Program-made: the position numbers and the translations under genes | The notes under the pieces: generated by a model | The model's input: only the letters and a program-made list of their open reading frames with translations | Told to the model about the DNA's origin: nothing | The model's database searches: none | Origin: Acanthamoeba sp. SK_2022b | Lineage: Eukaryota > Discosea > Longamoebia > Acanthamoebidae | Assembly (NCBI GenBank): GCA_027943245.1 | Contig: JANDJZ010000156.1 | Coordinates: 26,942 to 90,941 of the forward strand | DNA length: 64,000 nt | Direction of reading: 5' to 3' | In this document: piece by piece, positions 10,998 through 20,130 of the stretch | Layout of the letters: the number at the start of each line of letters is the position of its first letter | How positions within the stretch are numbered: the stretch's first letter is position 1

Positions 10998-12581
10998 CTA
11001 TTTTTTTGCCTGATAATCAAAGACCTGATGAGCATTGCAGTAGGCGACGAAGTTGTCGATGCTCAGCGGCTTGCTGAAGTAGTATCCCTGCATGAAGTTG
11101 ACGCCGTGTTCTTGCAGGAACTGCATCTGCTCGGCGGTTTCGACGCCTTCGGCCACCGTCAGCATTTTCAGCTTTTTCGCCAGCGAGATCACCGCATCCA
11201 GCACCGGCGCGGTGACCGTGTCCTGGCCAATGGTGTTGACGAAGCCACCGTCGATCTTCAGGTAATCCATGGTGAAGCGCTCAAGATAGATCAACGCGCT
11301 GTGCCCGGTGCCAAAATCGTCTACCGCGATCTCGATGCCCTGTTTGTGCAGCCAGTCAAACTCCGCCAGCGCGCTCTCTTCTTCCACCATGCCGCGCTCG
11401 GTGATTTCAAACACCAGCGTAAAGTAATCACCCGGCAGCTGCGCCAACAGTTCATACACGTCCTGGTGGAAGGACGGTGCGCTAAGGTGGGCGGGGGAGA
11501 TGTTGAGGCCGACTTTACCTCCCCGTGGCAGCGCTTTGGCAAGCTGCGGCGCATCTTCGGCGATCAGCCTGAACAGCTGGCGGGTAAGCGGCACGATCAG
11601 CCCGTTGCTTTCGGCGTAGGGGATAAAGACATCGGGCGGGATGCGGCCCTCGATCGGATGCTGCCAGCGAATCAGCGCTTCCAGCCCGCCGATGCTGTTG
11701 CTGTCGGTGTGGAACACCGGCTGGTATTCGATAAAGAACTCGTTGCGCTTGATGCCGCGCAGCAGCGCGCGCTCCGGGCTTTGCCGCAGCAGCAGCATGT
11801 AGTAGCAGAGTACGCCGATCATCAATGACAGCACCAGGCTGCCCAACAGCGTCAGGCGAATGTCGTTGGGCGTCAGCTTCTCGTTGTAGAACATGATGGT
11901 CAACGGCAGATTGGGCAGCGTCAGATTATCCGCCTTGCCTTTCGGCAGTTGATCGACCGGCATCAGGTTCGGGCTGAAAGTGGTCAGCGCGCGATTGCCC
12001 ATCACGATGGCGATGCCCGGCGCCTGTTCGTCGTGCGAGGTGAACAGCAGATAGGGCATCAGATCGATGTCCAGCGTAGCGAGGATGCCGGTGGCCTGCT
12101 CGCCGGGATGCCGCAGCCAAACCGCAACCGCAGGCTTATTTGGCACGATCGGCGTGCCCTGCTGCAGCTTGAGATCCAAAGGCAGATCCCAGTCGATGTC
12201 CTGATAGAGGTTTTTCATCGGCAGCATCATGTCGCCGGTGGCGGAGGAGCAATAGGCGTAGCCGTCTTTCACCAACAGAAAGGTGCGCACGCCGCTGGTA
12301 AAGGCCGCCTGGTAGGTAATGTCCGACTGGCTGGAGAGGCAAGGCTTGTCCAACAGCGGCATCATTTGCTGCATCACGGCCGTCAGATGCGAGATATAAC
12401 CCAGCGTGAACTTTTGCGTACGCGCTTCGACTTTATGTTGATATTGCGTGCGCTGGTGGTTGATCAAAGAAAGCGTGACCGCGGTGAATAGCGTAAAAAA
12501 TACCAGAGCGGCGACGCCGCTTTTAGCCAGGCTGCGCTGTCGGTGAGAGACGCTGCGGGCGAAAGCCCTTTTCAAGCCCAT
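10998..12581 (-). CDS. pdeN: Cyclic-di-GMP phosphodiesterase PdeN (CSS-motif sensor plus EAL domain)
   Basis: This 527-aa inner-membrane protein has a segment at about residues 22-41 and a periplasmic sensor with the CSS motif at 111-113 (AYCSSATGD). A second segment follows at about 240-265, then a cytosolic EAL domain. Catalytic signatures are present: EALIRW, VDDFGTGHSALIYL and YLKIDGGFV, so the enzyme should hydrolyse cyclic-di-GMP. In E. coli the equivalent gene (rtn/pdeN) also lies next to yejA. CSS-type sensors respond to periplasmic redox state through their cysteines; that is family knowledge. Confidence 0.88.
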   Translation of the reverse strand: MGLKRAFARSVSHRQRSLAKSGVAALVFFTLFTAVTLSLINHQRTQYQHKVEARTQKFTLGYISHLTAVMQQMMPLLDKPCLSSQSDITYQAAFTSGVRTFLLVKDGYAYCSSATGDMMLPMKNLYQDIDWDLPLDLKLQQGTPIVPNKPAVAVWLRHPGEQATGILATLDIDLMPYLLFTSHDEQAPGIAIVMGNRALTTFSPNLMPVDQLPKGKADNLTLPNLPLTIMFYNEKLTPNDIRLTLLGSLVLSLMIGVLCYYMLLLRQSPERALLRGIKRNEFFIEYQPVFHTDSNSIGGLEALIRWQHPIEGRIPPDVFIPYAESNGLIVPLTRQLFRLIAEDAPQLAKALPRGGKVGLNISPAHLSAPSFHQDVYELLAQLPGDYFTLVFEITERGMVEEESALAEFDWLHKQGIEIAVDDFGTGHSALIYLERFTMDYLKIDGGFVNTIGQDTVTAPVLDAVISLAKKLKMLTVAEGVETAEQMQFLQEHGVNFMQGYYFSKPLSIDNFVAYCNAHQVFDYQAKK

Positions 12582-12993
12582 AACCGAGTCCTCTGCAACA
12601 GGGCGTCAGGGGTGTCGCACAGCCAGTTAATGGATTGTACCAACGGCTTTTTTTTCATTTTTGCCTTTTTATCCCGTACCAACCGGCGGCGCCGTTTAAA
12701 TACGCGGCGTCGCCGACAGAAATATAATGCGCCTATTCTAAGCGGAAACGTTTTAAATAACGCCGGGGCGCCGTTGCCGTCATCTGACGATAATAGGCGA
12801 GTTTTTCCTCGACGGCGCGATTTCCTGCCAACAGTTTATCAAAATAATGGCGTGCGGCAGCGTTAAGCGGGGAGAGGTGACGATAAGCCAGGGACCAAGC
12901 GCGAGGGCACCTGTTCAACCGCCAAAAAAAACGCCGCCCGTAGGCGGCGCTTATCGCTCGTTTGGTATTCGGAATCTTCAAGGCGATGCGCCG
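12582..12993. other. Intergenic region upstream of pdeN
   Basis: The 412-nt stretch holds the pdeN promoter side and, at its right end, the mepS terminator (12924-12949). A reverse-strand frame spanning 12733-12981 reads through that terminator, so I do not call it. A T-rich tract at 12648-12670 lies just before pdeN. Nothing else is supported. Confidence 0.4.
12924..12949 (-). terminator. Intrinsic terminator of mepS
   Basis: On the reverse strand a CGCCGCC/GGCGGCG stem with a 4-nt loop is followed by eight U residues. It lies about 45 nt after the mepS stop. Confidence 0.85.
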
Positions 12994-13569
12994 TCAGCCG
13001 CTGGTCAGCACCCGGCGCGCTTCTCGATAACGTTTGTCCCAATAGTTATCGGTCAGCTTGGAAATCATGACACCACTGCTGGTGGAGGCGTGAACGAATT
13101 GATCGTTGCCTAAATAGATGCCGACATGGCGCCCGGTAGAGCCGGCGCGGAACAGCACCAAATCGCCGGCGCGCAGCTTGGTGCGCTGGATTTTCTTGCC
13201 GAGATCTTCCTGTTCATAGGTAGAGCGCGGTAAATCCATGCCGAACTGTTCGCGGAAGGTACGCTGCACAAACGCCGAGCAATCGATGCCGCGCTTGGTG
13301 TCACCGCCTAAGCGGTAGCGAACGCCTTTCCAGTCCGCGTACTGATCCATAATCTTTGACTTGACGTCAACGTTGCGGACCATCGCTTCGAATTCATCCT
13401 GAGAGGCTTGCAGTAAAAGACCGTCTTTGTCATTAACTGCACGCATCTCAGTTTGTGCGTTATTCAAGTTCGAAGTGTGAGTCGAGCTGCACGCTGACAG
13501 CATAACCGCCGCGGCAATTGCAGGGACTACCCGCAAAAAATATCTCAGAAACGGTTGAGATTTGACCAT
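12994..13569 (-). CDS. mepS: Murein DD-endopeptidase MepS (Spr), outer-membrane lipoprotein
   Basis: This 191-aa lipoprotein has a signal peptide with lipobox LSAC and lipidated Cys27. The NlpC/P60 domain carries the triad Cys97 (GIDCSAFVQ), His148 (GRHVGIYLG) and His160 (FVHASTSSG). MepS cuts meso-DAP-D-Ala crosslinks to let the sacculus grow, and in E. coli it is degraded by the Prc/NlpI system. Length matches the E. coli protein. An AAGGGA ribosome site lies upstream of the ATG at 13569. A strong intrinsic terminator follows, so it is probably transcribed alone. Confidence 0.95.
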   Translation of the reverse strand: MVKSQPFLRYFLRVVPAIAAAVMLSACSSTHTSNLNNAQTEMRAVNDKDGLLLQASQDEFEAMVRNVDVKSKIMDQYADWKGVRYRLGGDTKRGIDCSAFVQRTFREQFGMDLPRSTYEQEDLGKKIQRTKLRAGDLVLFRAGSTGRHVGIYLGNDQFVHASTSSGVMISKLTDNYWDKRYREARRVLTSG

Positions 13570-13979
13570 TGTTGTTGTTTTCCCTTGAAGTCCTTAACGA
13601 CGAAAGTCGCTACCTGAAAAATGCCAAACGGAACGAGCCTAGTCCGCACCTGTTGCATCGACAACCAGTTACCGTTGAAAACGTGCGAGAACGCACATTT
13701 TTATCGGATTCCATACTGATTCGACTTAAACCAGGCACAAACGCATCTGAGATTACCGGAACAAATAGGGGATTGCGAGCCTTTTTCCCGTCTTTTTTAT
13801 ATGAATTTGTGATGTAACATAATGTAAATCTTCATATAAAAAACGCCAATTGTCCGATGTATGAATCTGGCGTGAAATCAGGTTGCAAAAGCGTTAACGG
13901 GCGGCGGTGAAATTTTGCGCGCGGCGCGGGGGTAGGGCACGGGAGGCGTGGGCCTCCCGGTATGAGTCATAGCCGCACG
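13570..13979. other. Intergenic region between mepS and lpxT
   Basis: This 410-nt region should contain the mepS promoter and long 5' leader. It is AT-rich near 13790-13850. A perfect CGGGAGGC/GCCTCCCG hairpin at 13940-13959 lies just after lpxT but has no U-tract. The short frames here, including one at 13569-13817, look like chance. Confidence 0.4.
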
Positions 13980-14690
13980 TTATGGTTGGCCGGGGCGGTG
14001 CTTGCCAGGCAACAGGCGATTCAACCGATCGACAATCCAGTCGCTGCAAGGCGTCATCAGCACCCAACTGGCGCCAACCAGCACCACGGACAGCGAACCG
14101 ACGGCGATATCGGTAAACCAGTGGGCGCCAATCATCACGCGTGGCAATGAAAAGACCAGCGTAATCAGCAGGGCGACGGCGAAGGCACCGCGGCCGAAAT
14201 AGCGCAGCATAAAGCAGGAAAAAATAATCAGCATCATGCCGTGGTCGCCGGGGAAGCTGTCGCCGGAAGCGTCCTTGGTCGGGATGCCGGTCAGCTCGCT
14301 GACGCGATGGATATTGTCGAAGGTCAGGGTAGGGCTCGGATGTTTCACCGGCAGCAGATGGCCAAGCTGATTCAGCACCACGGCGGTCAGCAGCATCACC
14401 ACGCCGGTGATCACCAGGCGGCGGCGGCCGGCGGCGTCCTGCTTCAGGTAGAAGTACAGATACAGCAGACCCATGGCGAGCAGCGAAATGACATCAAACG
14501 CGCGGTTATTGGTGATGGCGACCAGATGCAAAAATGCCGGGTCGGTAGCCAGATGGCGGTTAAAGAAGAAAAAAATCGCCGAATCCAGGGTAAACCAGCC
14601 GCCGTGATTGGCCGGCAGGAACCAGGACAGAAACAGCGCAACGCCCAGTAAGTTGAAGAAGAGAATGAAGGGTAAATTGCGGCGTGTCAT
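13980..14690 (-). CDS. lpxT: Lipid A 1-diphosphate synthase LpxT (PAP2 family)
   Basis: This 236-aa inner-membrane protein has about six segments. PAP2 phosphatase motifs are DSFPGDHGMM (motif 2) and PRVMIGAHWFTD (motif 3). The closest match is E. coli LpxT (YeiU), which moves a phosphate from undecaprenyl pyrophosphate to the 1-phosphate of lipid A on the periplasmic side. NNRAFDVISLLAMG and TAVVLNQLG are conserved with it. It sits between mepS and yeiR as in E. coli. A general lipid phosphatase role is the alternative. Confidence 0.88.
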   Translation of the reverse strand: MTRRNLPFILFFNLLGVALFLSWFLPANHGGWFTLDSAIFFFFNRHLATDPAFLHLVAITNNRAFDVISLLAMGLLYLYFYLKQDAAGRRRLVITGVVMLLTAVVLNQLGHLLPVKHPSPTLTFDNIHRVSELTGIPTKDASGDSFPGDHGMMLIIFSCFMLRYFGRGAFAVALLITLVFSLPRVMIGAHWFTDIAVGSLSVVLVGASWVLMTPCSDWIVDRLNRLLPGKHRPGQP

Positions 14691-14768
14691 GACATAACCT
14701 GTTGAAAAAATGAAAACGAAACAAAACCCGGCCGCCCTGCGACAACCGGGGGGGCAACGGTACGGGGT

Positions 14769-15743
14769 TTAACTTAAACGAATCTTAAACAAGGCGGATT
14801 GCAGGGCGTTCCAGTCGGTATTTTCGCTGTGGATCAGTTCAATCCGGCTGTCGAGCGGCGCGAGCGGGCGGGTTTCGATGTTGAGATCCTGCCCCTGCCG
14901 ATTGATCAGCAATGTGCCTTCGGGAATGCGCACCACGCCTTTGGCGCGTTCGACCGGCGCGAGTCGTACCCACTCCATAAAGCCGACGGTGTCGAACTGG
15001 GTGTCGGCGTCAAAAATCCAGCCGCAGCTGGTGAAGCCTTGCCCCTCGTTCAGCGCTCGCCGCCAGCGGGCGTGCTCCGGCAATCGCAGTGCCGCCAGCC
15101 CCTGCGTTTTCGCCTGACCATGATGATGCTGCGCGTCCGGTAATTCTGCACGATTCGTGCGCGGGAGGGACAACAGCGCGACATCCGCTTGGCCTTGCGC
15201 GATGGCGTAGCAGGGCCGCTGCAGCGGATCTTGCGCCCTCCAGGCTTCCAGCGCCCGCCTGTCTTCCGGCTGATAGGTATCGCTTTTGCTGGCCAGAATA
15301 ACATCGGCCGCGGCCAGCTGATCGCGGAAGTTTTCGTTGTCGCGGTAGCGGGGTTGGCTGAGCTGGCGGGCATCCAGCAGGCACAGCGTGGCCTGCAGAT
15401 CGATCCAGCCGGCATAGCTCTCCTGGGTCAGCAGCGACAGGATTTGTTTCGGATGCCCGAGCCCGGTCGGCTCGATCAGCAGCCGGTCCGGTTTGGCCTG
15501 CTGCAACAGCATATTCAAGCCCACCTGCATCGGCAGGCCGTTAACGCAACACATGCAACCGCCGGGGATCTCTTTGAGCACCGCGCCGCTGTCCGCCAGC
15601 AGCGCGCCGTCGATGCCGATCTCGCCGAATTCGTTGACCAGTACCGCCCAGCGTTCCTGGTCGGGCTTATGAGCCAGCAAATGGCGGATGGTGGTGGTTT
15701 TACCGCTGCCGAGAAAGCCGGTAATCAAATTGGTTTTGGTCAT
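14769..15743 (-). CDS. yeiR: Zinc-binding GTPase YeiR (CobW/G3E family metallochaperone)
   Basis: A 324-aa G3E GTPase with Walker A GFLGSGKTT (residues 9-17) and the metal-binding motif GGCMCC with Cys63, Cys65 and Cys66. EPTGLGHP follows Walker B. The C-terminal CobW domain starts near residue 215. A histidine run, DAQHHHGQ, lies in the middle. E. coli YeiR binds zinc and hydrolyses GTP; the family is thought to deliver metal when zinc is scarce. I see no clear Zur box upstream. Confidence 0.88.
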   Translation of the reverse strand: MTKTNLITGFLGSGKTTTIRHLLAHKPDQERWAVLVNEFGEIGIDGALLADSGAVLKEIPGGCMCCVNGLPMQVGLNMLLQQAKPDRLLIEPTGLGHPKQILSLLTQESYAGWIDLQATLCLLDARQLSQPRYRDNENFRDQLAAADVILASKSDTYQPEDRRALEAWRAQDPLQRPCYAIAQGQADVALLSLPRTNRAELPDAQHHHGQAKTQGLAALRLPEHARWRRALNEGQGFTSCGWIFDADTQFDTVGFMEWVRLAPVERAKGVVRIPEGTLLINRQGQDLNIETRPLAPLDSRIELIHSENTDWNALQSALFKIRLS

Positions 15744-16061
15744 TAATAATTCCTGGCGTAAAAATTAACTTGCTTAATAAATGAGTTACGCTGCCTTGTC
15801 GGTGAAGCGGCCGCAATTTAATTTGTGCTCTATCTCGCAAATTTTGCACGTCACCCTGCGCTTTTCAACCGGCAAAAGCCACCTTTCAAAGCAAGAAAAT
15901 TCTTAGATAAAACCCTGTATTAGATGCGGTTAACTTTTGTTAGTAGCTTGTTTTTACATTGTTAATGACGCGATTAACGATCAAATTGCGTCCCTTTCCT
16001 TGCGATTATTCCTAACAAGATCCTCTATGGTTAAATTGGCTTAACTAAAAATGAGGTTGCC
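15744..16061. other. Divergent AT-rich region between yeiR and the fimbrial-like gene
   Basis: The 318-nt gap becomes clearly AT-rich from about 15880 to 16060. GAGG at 16051-16054 is the ribosome site for the gene at 16062. I could not identify a convincing Zur site or other operator. Confidence 0.35.
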
Positions 16062-16370
16062 ATGAATACCTTTCGGTTATTTTTGATCGTAGGAATGTTG
16101 TTTTCATGGACGGCAGTGAGTCATGCAGGAGTGGCCGGCGGGGTAATTCGCTTCGTCGGTTCTATCGTTGAAAGTCCTTGCACGGTCAATATTGCAGATT
16201 CTAAGGCGAATACGCAATGTTACCGCAACGGCCAGCGTTATCAGGCCCAGCAAGCGTTGTCAGGTTTTGATGCTACACGCAAAGAACTTCCGCTAAATCT
16301 AGGCACAACCGAAATGAAGTGGGTAGACCAACAGAAAAAACTTGCTGTTATGACGGTCGTTTATCGTTAA
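16062..16370 (+). CDS. Small secreted fimbrial-like protein, orphan
   Basis: A 102-aa protein with a Sec signal peptide (MNTFRLFLIVGMLFSWTAVSHA, cleavage near residue 22). The mature part starts GVAGGVIRFVGSIVESPCTVN, which resembles the first strand of type 1 pilus subunits, where GxIxFxGxIxxxxC is common. A second cysteine follows (NTQCYRNG), which would permit the usual subunit disulphide. At about 80 mature residues it is half the size of a pilin, and there is no chaperone or usher gene nearby. The AT-rich leader differs from its neighbours. Function unknown; family link is inference. Confidence 0.7.
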   Translation: MNTFRLFLIVGMLFSWTAVSHAGVAGGVIRFVGSIVESPCTVNIADSKANTQCYRNGQRYQAQQALSGFDATRKELPLNLGTTEMKWVDQQKKLAVMTVVYR

Positions 16371-16379
16371 GTCGTTCCG

Positions 16380-16409
16380 CCATGCCGGCGTAACGTTACG
16401 CCGGCATGG
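16380..16409. terminator. 30-bp perfect palindrome, probable bidirectional terminator
   Basis: CCATGCCGGCGTAA (16380-16393) and its exact complement (16396-16409) flank a central CG. It lies between two convergent genes. The U-tract is weak on both sides. Confidence 0.65.
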
Positions 16410-16432
16410 TTATTCTCGGCCCTGCAGGCTCC

Positions 16433-17905
16433 TCACCGCATCACCCACTCCTTCACCGTTTCACGCGCCCCGCGATCGCGCAGGGACAAATAGGCTTGCG
16501 TTACCGCTTTGGTAAACGCCGCATGCGCCGCCAGCGTTTCGCCGAATACTGATTTCAGCGCCAGCAACGCCGTTACGCGTCGCCGATCGTCCGTTGTGGC
16601 GGCGATCGTCTGTTGCAACACGTCTGCCAGCGGATCGCGAATGTCGATCGGCTGACCGGCGTCATCGACGCCGCCGACGTAACGCATCCAGCCCGCCACG
16701 CCCAGCGCCAGCCCGCTATAGTCACCGCCGTGCCGCAGATGCCAGCGCACCGCGTCCAGCAGGCGTTGCGGCAGCTTCTGCGAACCGTCCATGGCTATCT
16801 GCCAGGTGAGGTGTTGCAGTGCCGGATTGCTGAAGCGCGCGATAAGCTGTGCGGCGTAGTCGGCCAGACTGATGCCGGTGACGCTCAGCGTCGGGGCCTG
16901 TTCGTCCAGCATCAACCGCAGGGCGGCGCGGCGGTAGTGCTCATCCGCCATGCACTCGTTGATATAGCGGTAGCCGCCCAGGTAACCGAGGTAAGCCAGG
17001 AATGAGTGGCTGCCGTTCAGCATGCGCAGCTTCATGTGTTCAAACGGCAGTACATCGCTGACCAGTTGGACGCCGGCCTGCTCCCACGCCGGGCGTCCGG
17101 CGATAAAGTTGTCTTCCACCACCCATTGGATGAAGGGCTCGCAGGCGATGGCGCATTCGTCGCGCACGCCGCCCAGCGCGGCGGCGATCTCATCCAGCGT
17201 GGCCGGCGTGGCGGCCGGCACGATGCGATCCACCATGGTGCAGGGGAAGGTGGCAGCGGTGGCGATCCAGTCGGCGAGTGCCGGATCCCGCGCCTGCGCC
17301 AGATCGAGCACCGCCCGGCGCAGCACGTGGCCGTTCTCCGGAATATTGTCGCAGGAGAGCAGGGAGAAGGCGGGCAGGCCGCGTTCGCGCCGCAGCCGCA
17401 GCGCTTCCACCAAAATGCCCGGCACGGTCTGCGGCTGATGCGGCCACGCCAGATCGGCGACGATCCCCGAATGCTGTCGATCCAGCCGCCCGCTGCCGGG
17501 CTCGATGCAATAGCCTTTTTCGGTGATGGTCATCGAAACGATCGCCACCTGCGGCTCGGCCAGCTTCTCCAGCACCGCGGCGATGCCTTCCAGCTTGCGA
17601 TGCAGGCTCTCATGCACCGCACCGACCACGATGGCCTGATGGCCGTCCGCGCCTTTCTCCAGCACGCTGTACAGATGATCCTGTTGCCGCAGCGCCTCAA
17701 ACAGCGGCACGCCGCCGGAAAGACTGATTTCGCAAATGCCCCAATCGCCGCCTTGGGCGTTCAGCACCCGATCGGTCAGCAGCGCCTGATGCGCGCGGTG
17801 GAACGCGCCGAAGCCAAGGTGCACGATGCGGCTGCGCAGGGCCCGGCGGTCATAGTCCGGCTGCCGGACGGCGCTCGGCAGCGGGGTGTTGGCGATCGTT
17901 TTCAT
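16433..17905 (-). CDS. D-mannonate/fructuronate oxidoreductase (YeiQ/UxuB, mannitol dehydrogenase family)
   Basis: A 490-aa polyol-type long-chain dehydrogenase. The N-terminal nucleotide motif is LGFGAFHRAHQ, and the catalytic-site motif KLRMLNGSHSFLAYLG lies near residue 295. It should interconvert D-fructuronate and D-mannonate with NAD. It faces the mannonate dehydratase uxuA across a shared promoter, which supports a role in hexuronate catabolism. By position it corresponds to E. coli yeiQ. The long in-frame extension up to 18082 is rejected: it covers the promoter and possible operators, and MKTIANTPLPS at 17905 matches the family start. Confidence 0.88.
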   Translation of the reverse strand: MKTIANTPLPSAVRQPDYDRRALRSRIVHLGFGAFHRAHQALLTDRVLNAQGGDWGICEISLSGGVPLFEALRQQDHLYSVLEKGADGHQAIVVGAVHESLHRKLEGIAAVLEKLAEPQVAIVSMTITEKGYCIEPGSGRLDRQHSGIVADLAWPHQPQTVPGILVEALRLRRERGLPAFSLLSCDNIPENGHVLRRAVLDLAQARDPALADWIATAATFPCTMVDRIVPAATPATLDEIAAALGGVRDECAIACEPFIQWVVEDNFIAGRPAWEQAGVQLVSDVLPFEHMKLRMLNGSHSFLAYLGYLGGYRYINECMADEHYRRAALRLMLDEQAPTLSVTGISLADYAAQLIARFSNPALQHLTWQIAMDGSQKLPQRLLDAVRWHLRHGGDYSGLALGVAGWMRYVGGVDDAGQPIDIRDPLADVLQQTIAATTDDRRRVTALLALKSVFGETLAAHAAFTKAVTQAYLSLRDRGARETVKEWVMR

Positions 17906-18198
17906 CTCATCTCCAAAACGGGTAAGACAGCTGGCGGGCCACTTGCGCCAAGTTAGCAGACCAGTTTTCCGCCGCGCAGGCAGGGTGGCACCGGTGATAA
18001 AAAACTGCGACCAGTGTAAGGATGTCGGCCAGTTAAAGGAATTGGTCAGTCCAAAATAAGCCAGAATCGTGAAGTGGATCAACCAATGAGGGGTTCTGTT
18101 TTGACAGCGCAGGGCGAAAGAGTAAGTTAAAGATAACTGACATCTAAATTAAACTGGTATAACAGCATTGCGGTGCGAGACAGGCATAAGGACAAAAC
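17906..18198. promoter_or_regulatory. Divergent uxuB-like/uxuA promoter region with two candidate UxuR/ExuR-like sites
   Basis: Two short palindromes stand out: ATTGGTCAGTCCAAA at 18041-18055 and AACTGGTATAACAG at 18152-18165. They resemble the GntR-type UxuR/ExuR operators of E. coli, which contain TTGGT/ACCAA half-sites. The second lies 33 nt before the uxuA start. The regulator itself is not in the window. Confidence 0.45.
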
Positions 18199-19389
18199 AT
18201 GGAACAAACATGGCGTTGGTATGGCCCGAACGATCCGGTTTCTTTGGACGATGTGCGTCAGGCCGGGGCGACCGGGGTGGTGACGGCGCTGCATCATATC
18301 GCGAACGGTGAAGTCTGGCCGATCGACGAAATCCGCGCGCGGCAGGCGCTGTTGGCGGAAAAGGGGCTGGTGTGGTCGGTGGTGGAGAGCGTGCCGGTAC
18401 ATGAGGAGATCAAAACCCACAGCGGCGACTGGCGGCGGTATATCGCCAATTACCAGCAGTCGCTGCGCAACCTGGCGGCCTGCGGCATCGATACCGTCTG
18501 CTACAACTTCATGCCGATCCTCGACTGGACGCGCACCGATCTGGCCTATCCGCTGCCGGACGGTTCCAAAGCGCTGCGTTTCGATCAGATAGCCTTCGCC
18601 GCGTTCGAGCTGCATATCCTGCAGCGCGCCGGCGCCGAAGCCGACTATACGCCGCAGGAACGCAGCCAGGCGGCGGCCCGTTTCGCCGCCATGAGCGAGG
18701 AGGAGAAAGCCACTCTGACCGGCAACATCATCGCCGGGCTGCCGGGGGCGGAAGAGGGCTACACGCTGGATCAGTTCCGCCGCCGGTTGGCGGAATACGA
18801 CGGCATCGACAAGGCGCGGCTGCGCGAAAACATGGCGGTCTTTCTGCGTGCCATCGTGCCGGTGGCGGAAGAGGCCGGCATCCGGCTGGCGGTGCACCCC
18901 GACGATCCGCCGCGGCCGATCCTCGGCCTGCCGCGCATCGTCTCCACGATTGAAGACATGCAGTGGCTGAAGCAGACCGTCGACAGCATTTATAACGGCT
19001 TCACCCTATGCACCGGTTCATACGGCGTGCGCGCCGATAACGATCTGGTGCGGATGATTGAGACCTTCGGCGATCGCATTCACTTTACCCACCTGCGCGC
19101 CACCTGCCGCGAGGAGAACCCGAAAAGCTTCCATGAAGGGGCACACCTGCAGGGCGATGTGGACATGGTGGCGGTGATCGAAGCGATCCTGACTGAAGAG
19201 CTGCGCCGGCAGCGGGCAGGCGATCGGCGGCCGATCCCGATGCGCCCCGATCATGGGCATCAGATGCTGGACGACTTGAAAAAGAAAACCAATCCGGGCT
19301 ATTCGGCCATCGGGCGGTTGAAAGGGCTGGCGGAGCTGCGCGGCGTCGAGCTGGCGCTCAAGCGGCGCTTTTTCCCGGAGTTGCCGTAG
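18199..19389 (+). CDS. uxuA: Mannonate dehydratase UxuA
   Basis: The 396-aa protein ([18 protein letters not shown]) is close to E. coli UxuA (394 aa) from end to end. Metal-site motifs include [10 protein letters not shown] and HFTHLRAT, and [10 protein letters not shown] lies near the C-terminus. It dehydrates D-mannonate to 2-keto-3-deoxygluconate in glucuronate breakdown. It is paired divergently with the fructuronate reductase gene. The ATG follows a weak AAGGACA-like ribosome site. Confidence 0.95.
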   Translation: MEQTWRWYGPNDPVSLDDVRQAGATGVVTALHHIANGEVWPIDEIRARQALLAEKGLVWSVVESVPVHEEIKTHSGDWRRYIANYQQSLRNLAACGIDTVCYNFMPILDWTRTDLAYPLPDGSKALRFDQIAFAAFELHILQRAGAEADYTPQERSQAAARFAAMSEEEKATLTGNIIAGLPGAEEGYTLDQFRRRLAEYDGIDKARLRENMAVFLRAIVPVAEEAGIRLAVHPDDPPRPILGLPRIVSTIEDMQWLKQTVDSIYNGFTLCTGSYGVRADNDLVRMIETFGDRIHFTHLRATCREENPKSFHEGAHLQGDVDMVAVIEAILTEELRRQRAGDRRPIPMRPDHGHQMLDDLKKKTNPGYSAIGRLKGLAELRGVELALKRRFFPELP

Positions 19390-19401
19390 CTGAAAATGAA
19401 A

Positions 19402-19422
19402 CGGGGCCGAGATCCGGCCCCG
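19402..19422. terminator. Hairpin between convergent uxuA and yeiP
   Basis: CGGGGCCG (19402-19409) pairs with CGGCCCCG (19415-19422) over an AGATC loop, between the two stop codons. The U-tract is poor on both strands. Confidence 0.55.
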
Positions 19423-19431
19423 CTGGCGCGA

Positions 19432-20004
19432 CTAGTCGGCGCGGCTCATGTAACGGCGTTCGGCGATATGAATGCGAATCTTGTCGCCGGCGCTGAGGTA
19501 TTCCGGCACGTGGATCACCAGGCCGGTCGCCATGGTGGCCGGTTTGTTGCGGGCGCTGGCGGAAGCGCCTTTGATGCCCGGCGCGGTCTCGACGATTTCC
19601 ATATCCACGGTCTGCGGCAGCTCCAGCGCCAGCACCTGGCCGTCCAGCGTCAGCACCTGCATGCCCGGCAGACCGCCTTCCGGAATGAACAGCAGCTCGT
19701 CTTCGATCTGGTCTTTCTTGAAGATGTACGGCGTGTAGTCTTCGTCATCCATGAACACGTATTCTTCGCCGTCGATATAGGAGAAGTTCACCTTGCGGCG
19801 CGACAGGGAAATGGTGTCCAGGATATCGTCGCCCTTGAAGCGTTCTTCCACTTTCAGGCCGGTGCGCACGTCGGAGAAGCGCATTTTGTACAGGGTGCTG
19901 GCGCCGCGGGCGCTCGGGCTCTGCACGTCGATATCTTTTACCAGCAGCAGTTTGCCGTTGTAGCTGATCGCCATGCCGCGCTTAATTTCGTTAGCTCTTG
20001 CCAT
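19432..20004 (-). CDS. yeiP: Elongation factor P-like protein YeiP (EfpL)
   Basis: This 190-aa protein has the three beta-barrel domains of the EF-P family. The loop that would carry the modified lysine in EF-P reads [13 protein letters not shown], with Arg33 at the tip, as in the YeiP/EfpL branch. EfpL relieves ribosome stalling at proline-containing motifs without the EpmAB modification; this is family knowledge. It lies between uxuA and mtr, while in E. coli it neighbours yeiQ and yeiW. The start is fixed by the conserved [13 protein letters not shown]. Confidence 0.94.
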   Translation of the reverse strand: MARANEIKRGMAISYNGKLLLVKDIDVQSPSARGASTLYKMRFSDVRTGLKVEERFKGDDILDTISLSRRKVNFSYIDGEEYVFMDDEDYTPYIFKKDQIEDELLFIPEGGLPGMQVLTLDGQVLALELPQTVDMEIVETAPGIKGASASARNKPATMATGLVIHVPEYLSAGDKIRIHIAERRYMSRAD

Positions 20005-20100
20005 TTCAATTCATCCGCAATGAAGAGTATTAGAGAAGTTGCGACAAGGTACTCGCGCCGCTGATTTCAGGCAATAGCCCGGCGTAAAAACAGTGCGGGA

Positions 20101-20124
20101 AAGGGAGAACAGATGCTCTCCCTT
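20101..20124 (-). terminator. Hairpin after mtr
   Basis: AAGGGAGA (20101-20108) and TCTCCCTT (20117-20124) form a perfect 8-bp stem 7 nt after the mtr stop. The short UUU that follows on the reverse strand makes it a weak intrinsic terminator. Confidence 0.5.
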
Positions 20125-20130
20125 CGGGGA

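Noticed and set aside
12733..12981. 82-aa reverse-strand frame between pdeN and mepS
   Set aside because: Its first third runs through the mepS terminator and it has no good ribosome site. A shorter version starting further in cannot be excluded.
13569..13817. 82-aa plus frame opposite the mepS leader
   Set aside because: No ribosome site or family resemblance; lies in a promoter region.
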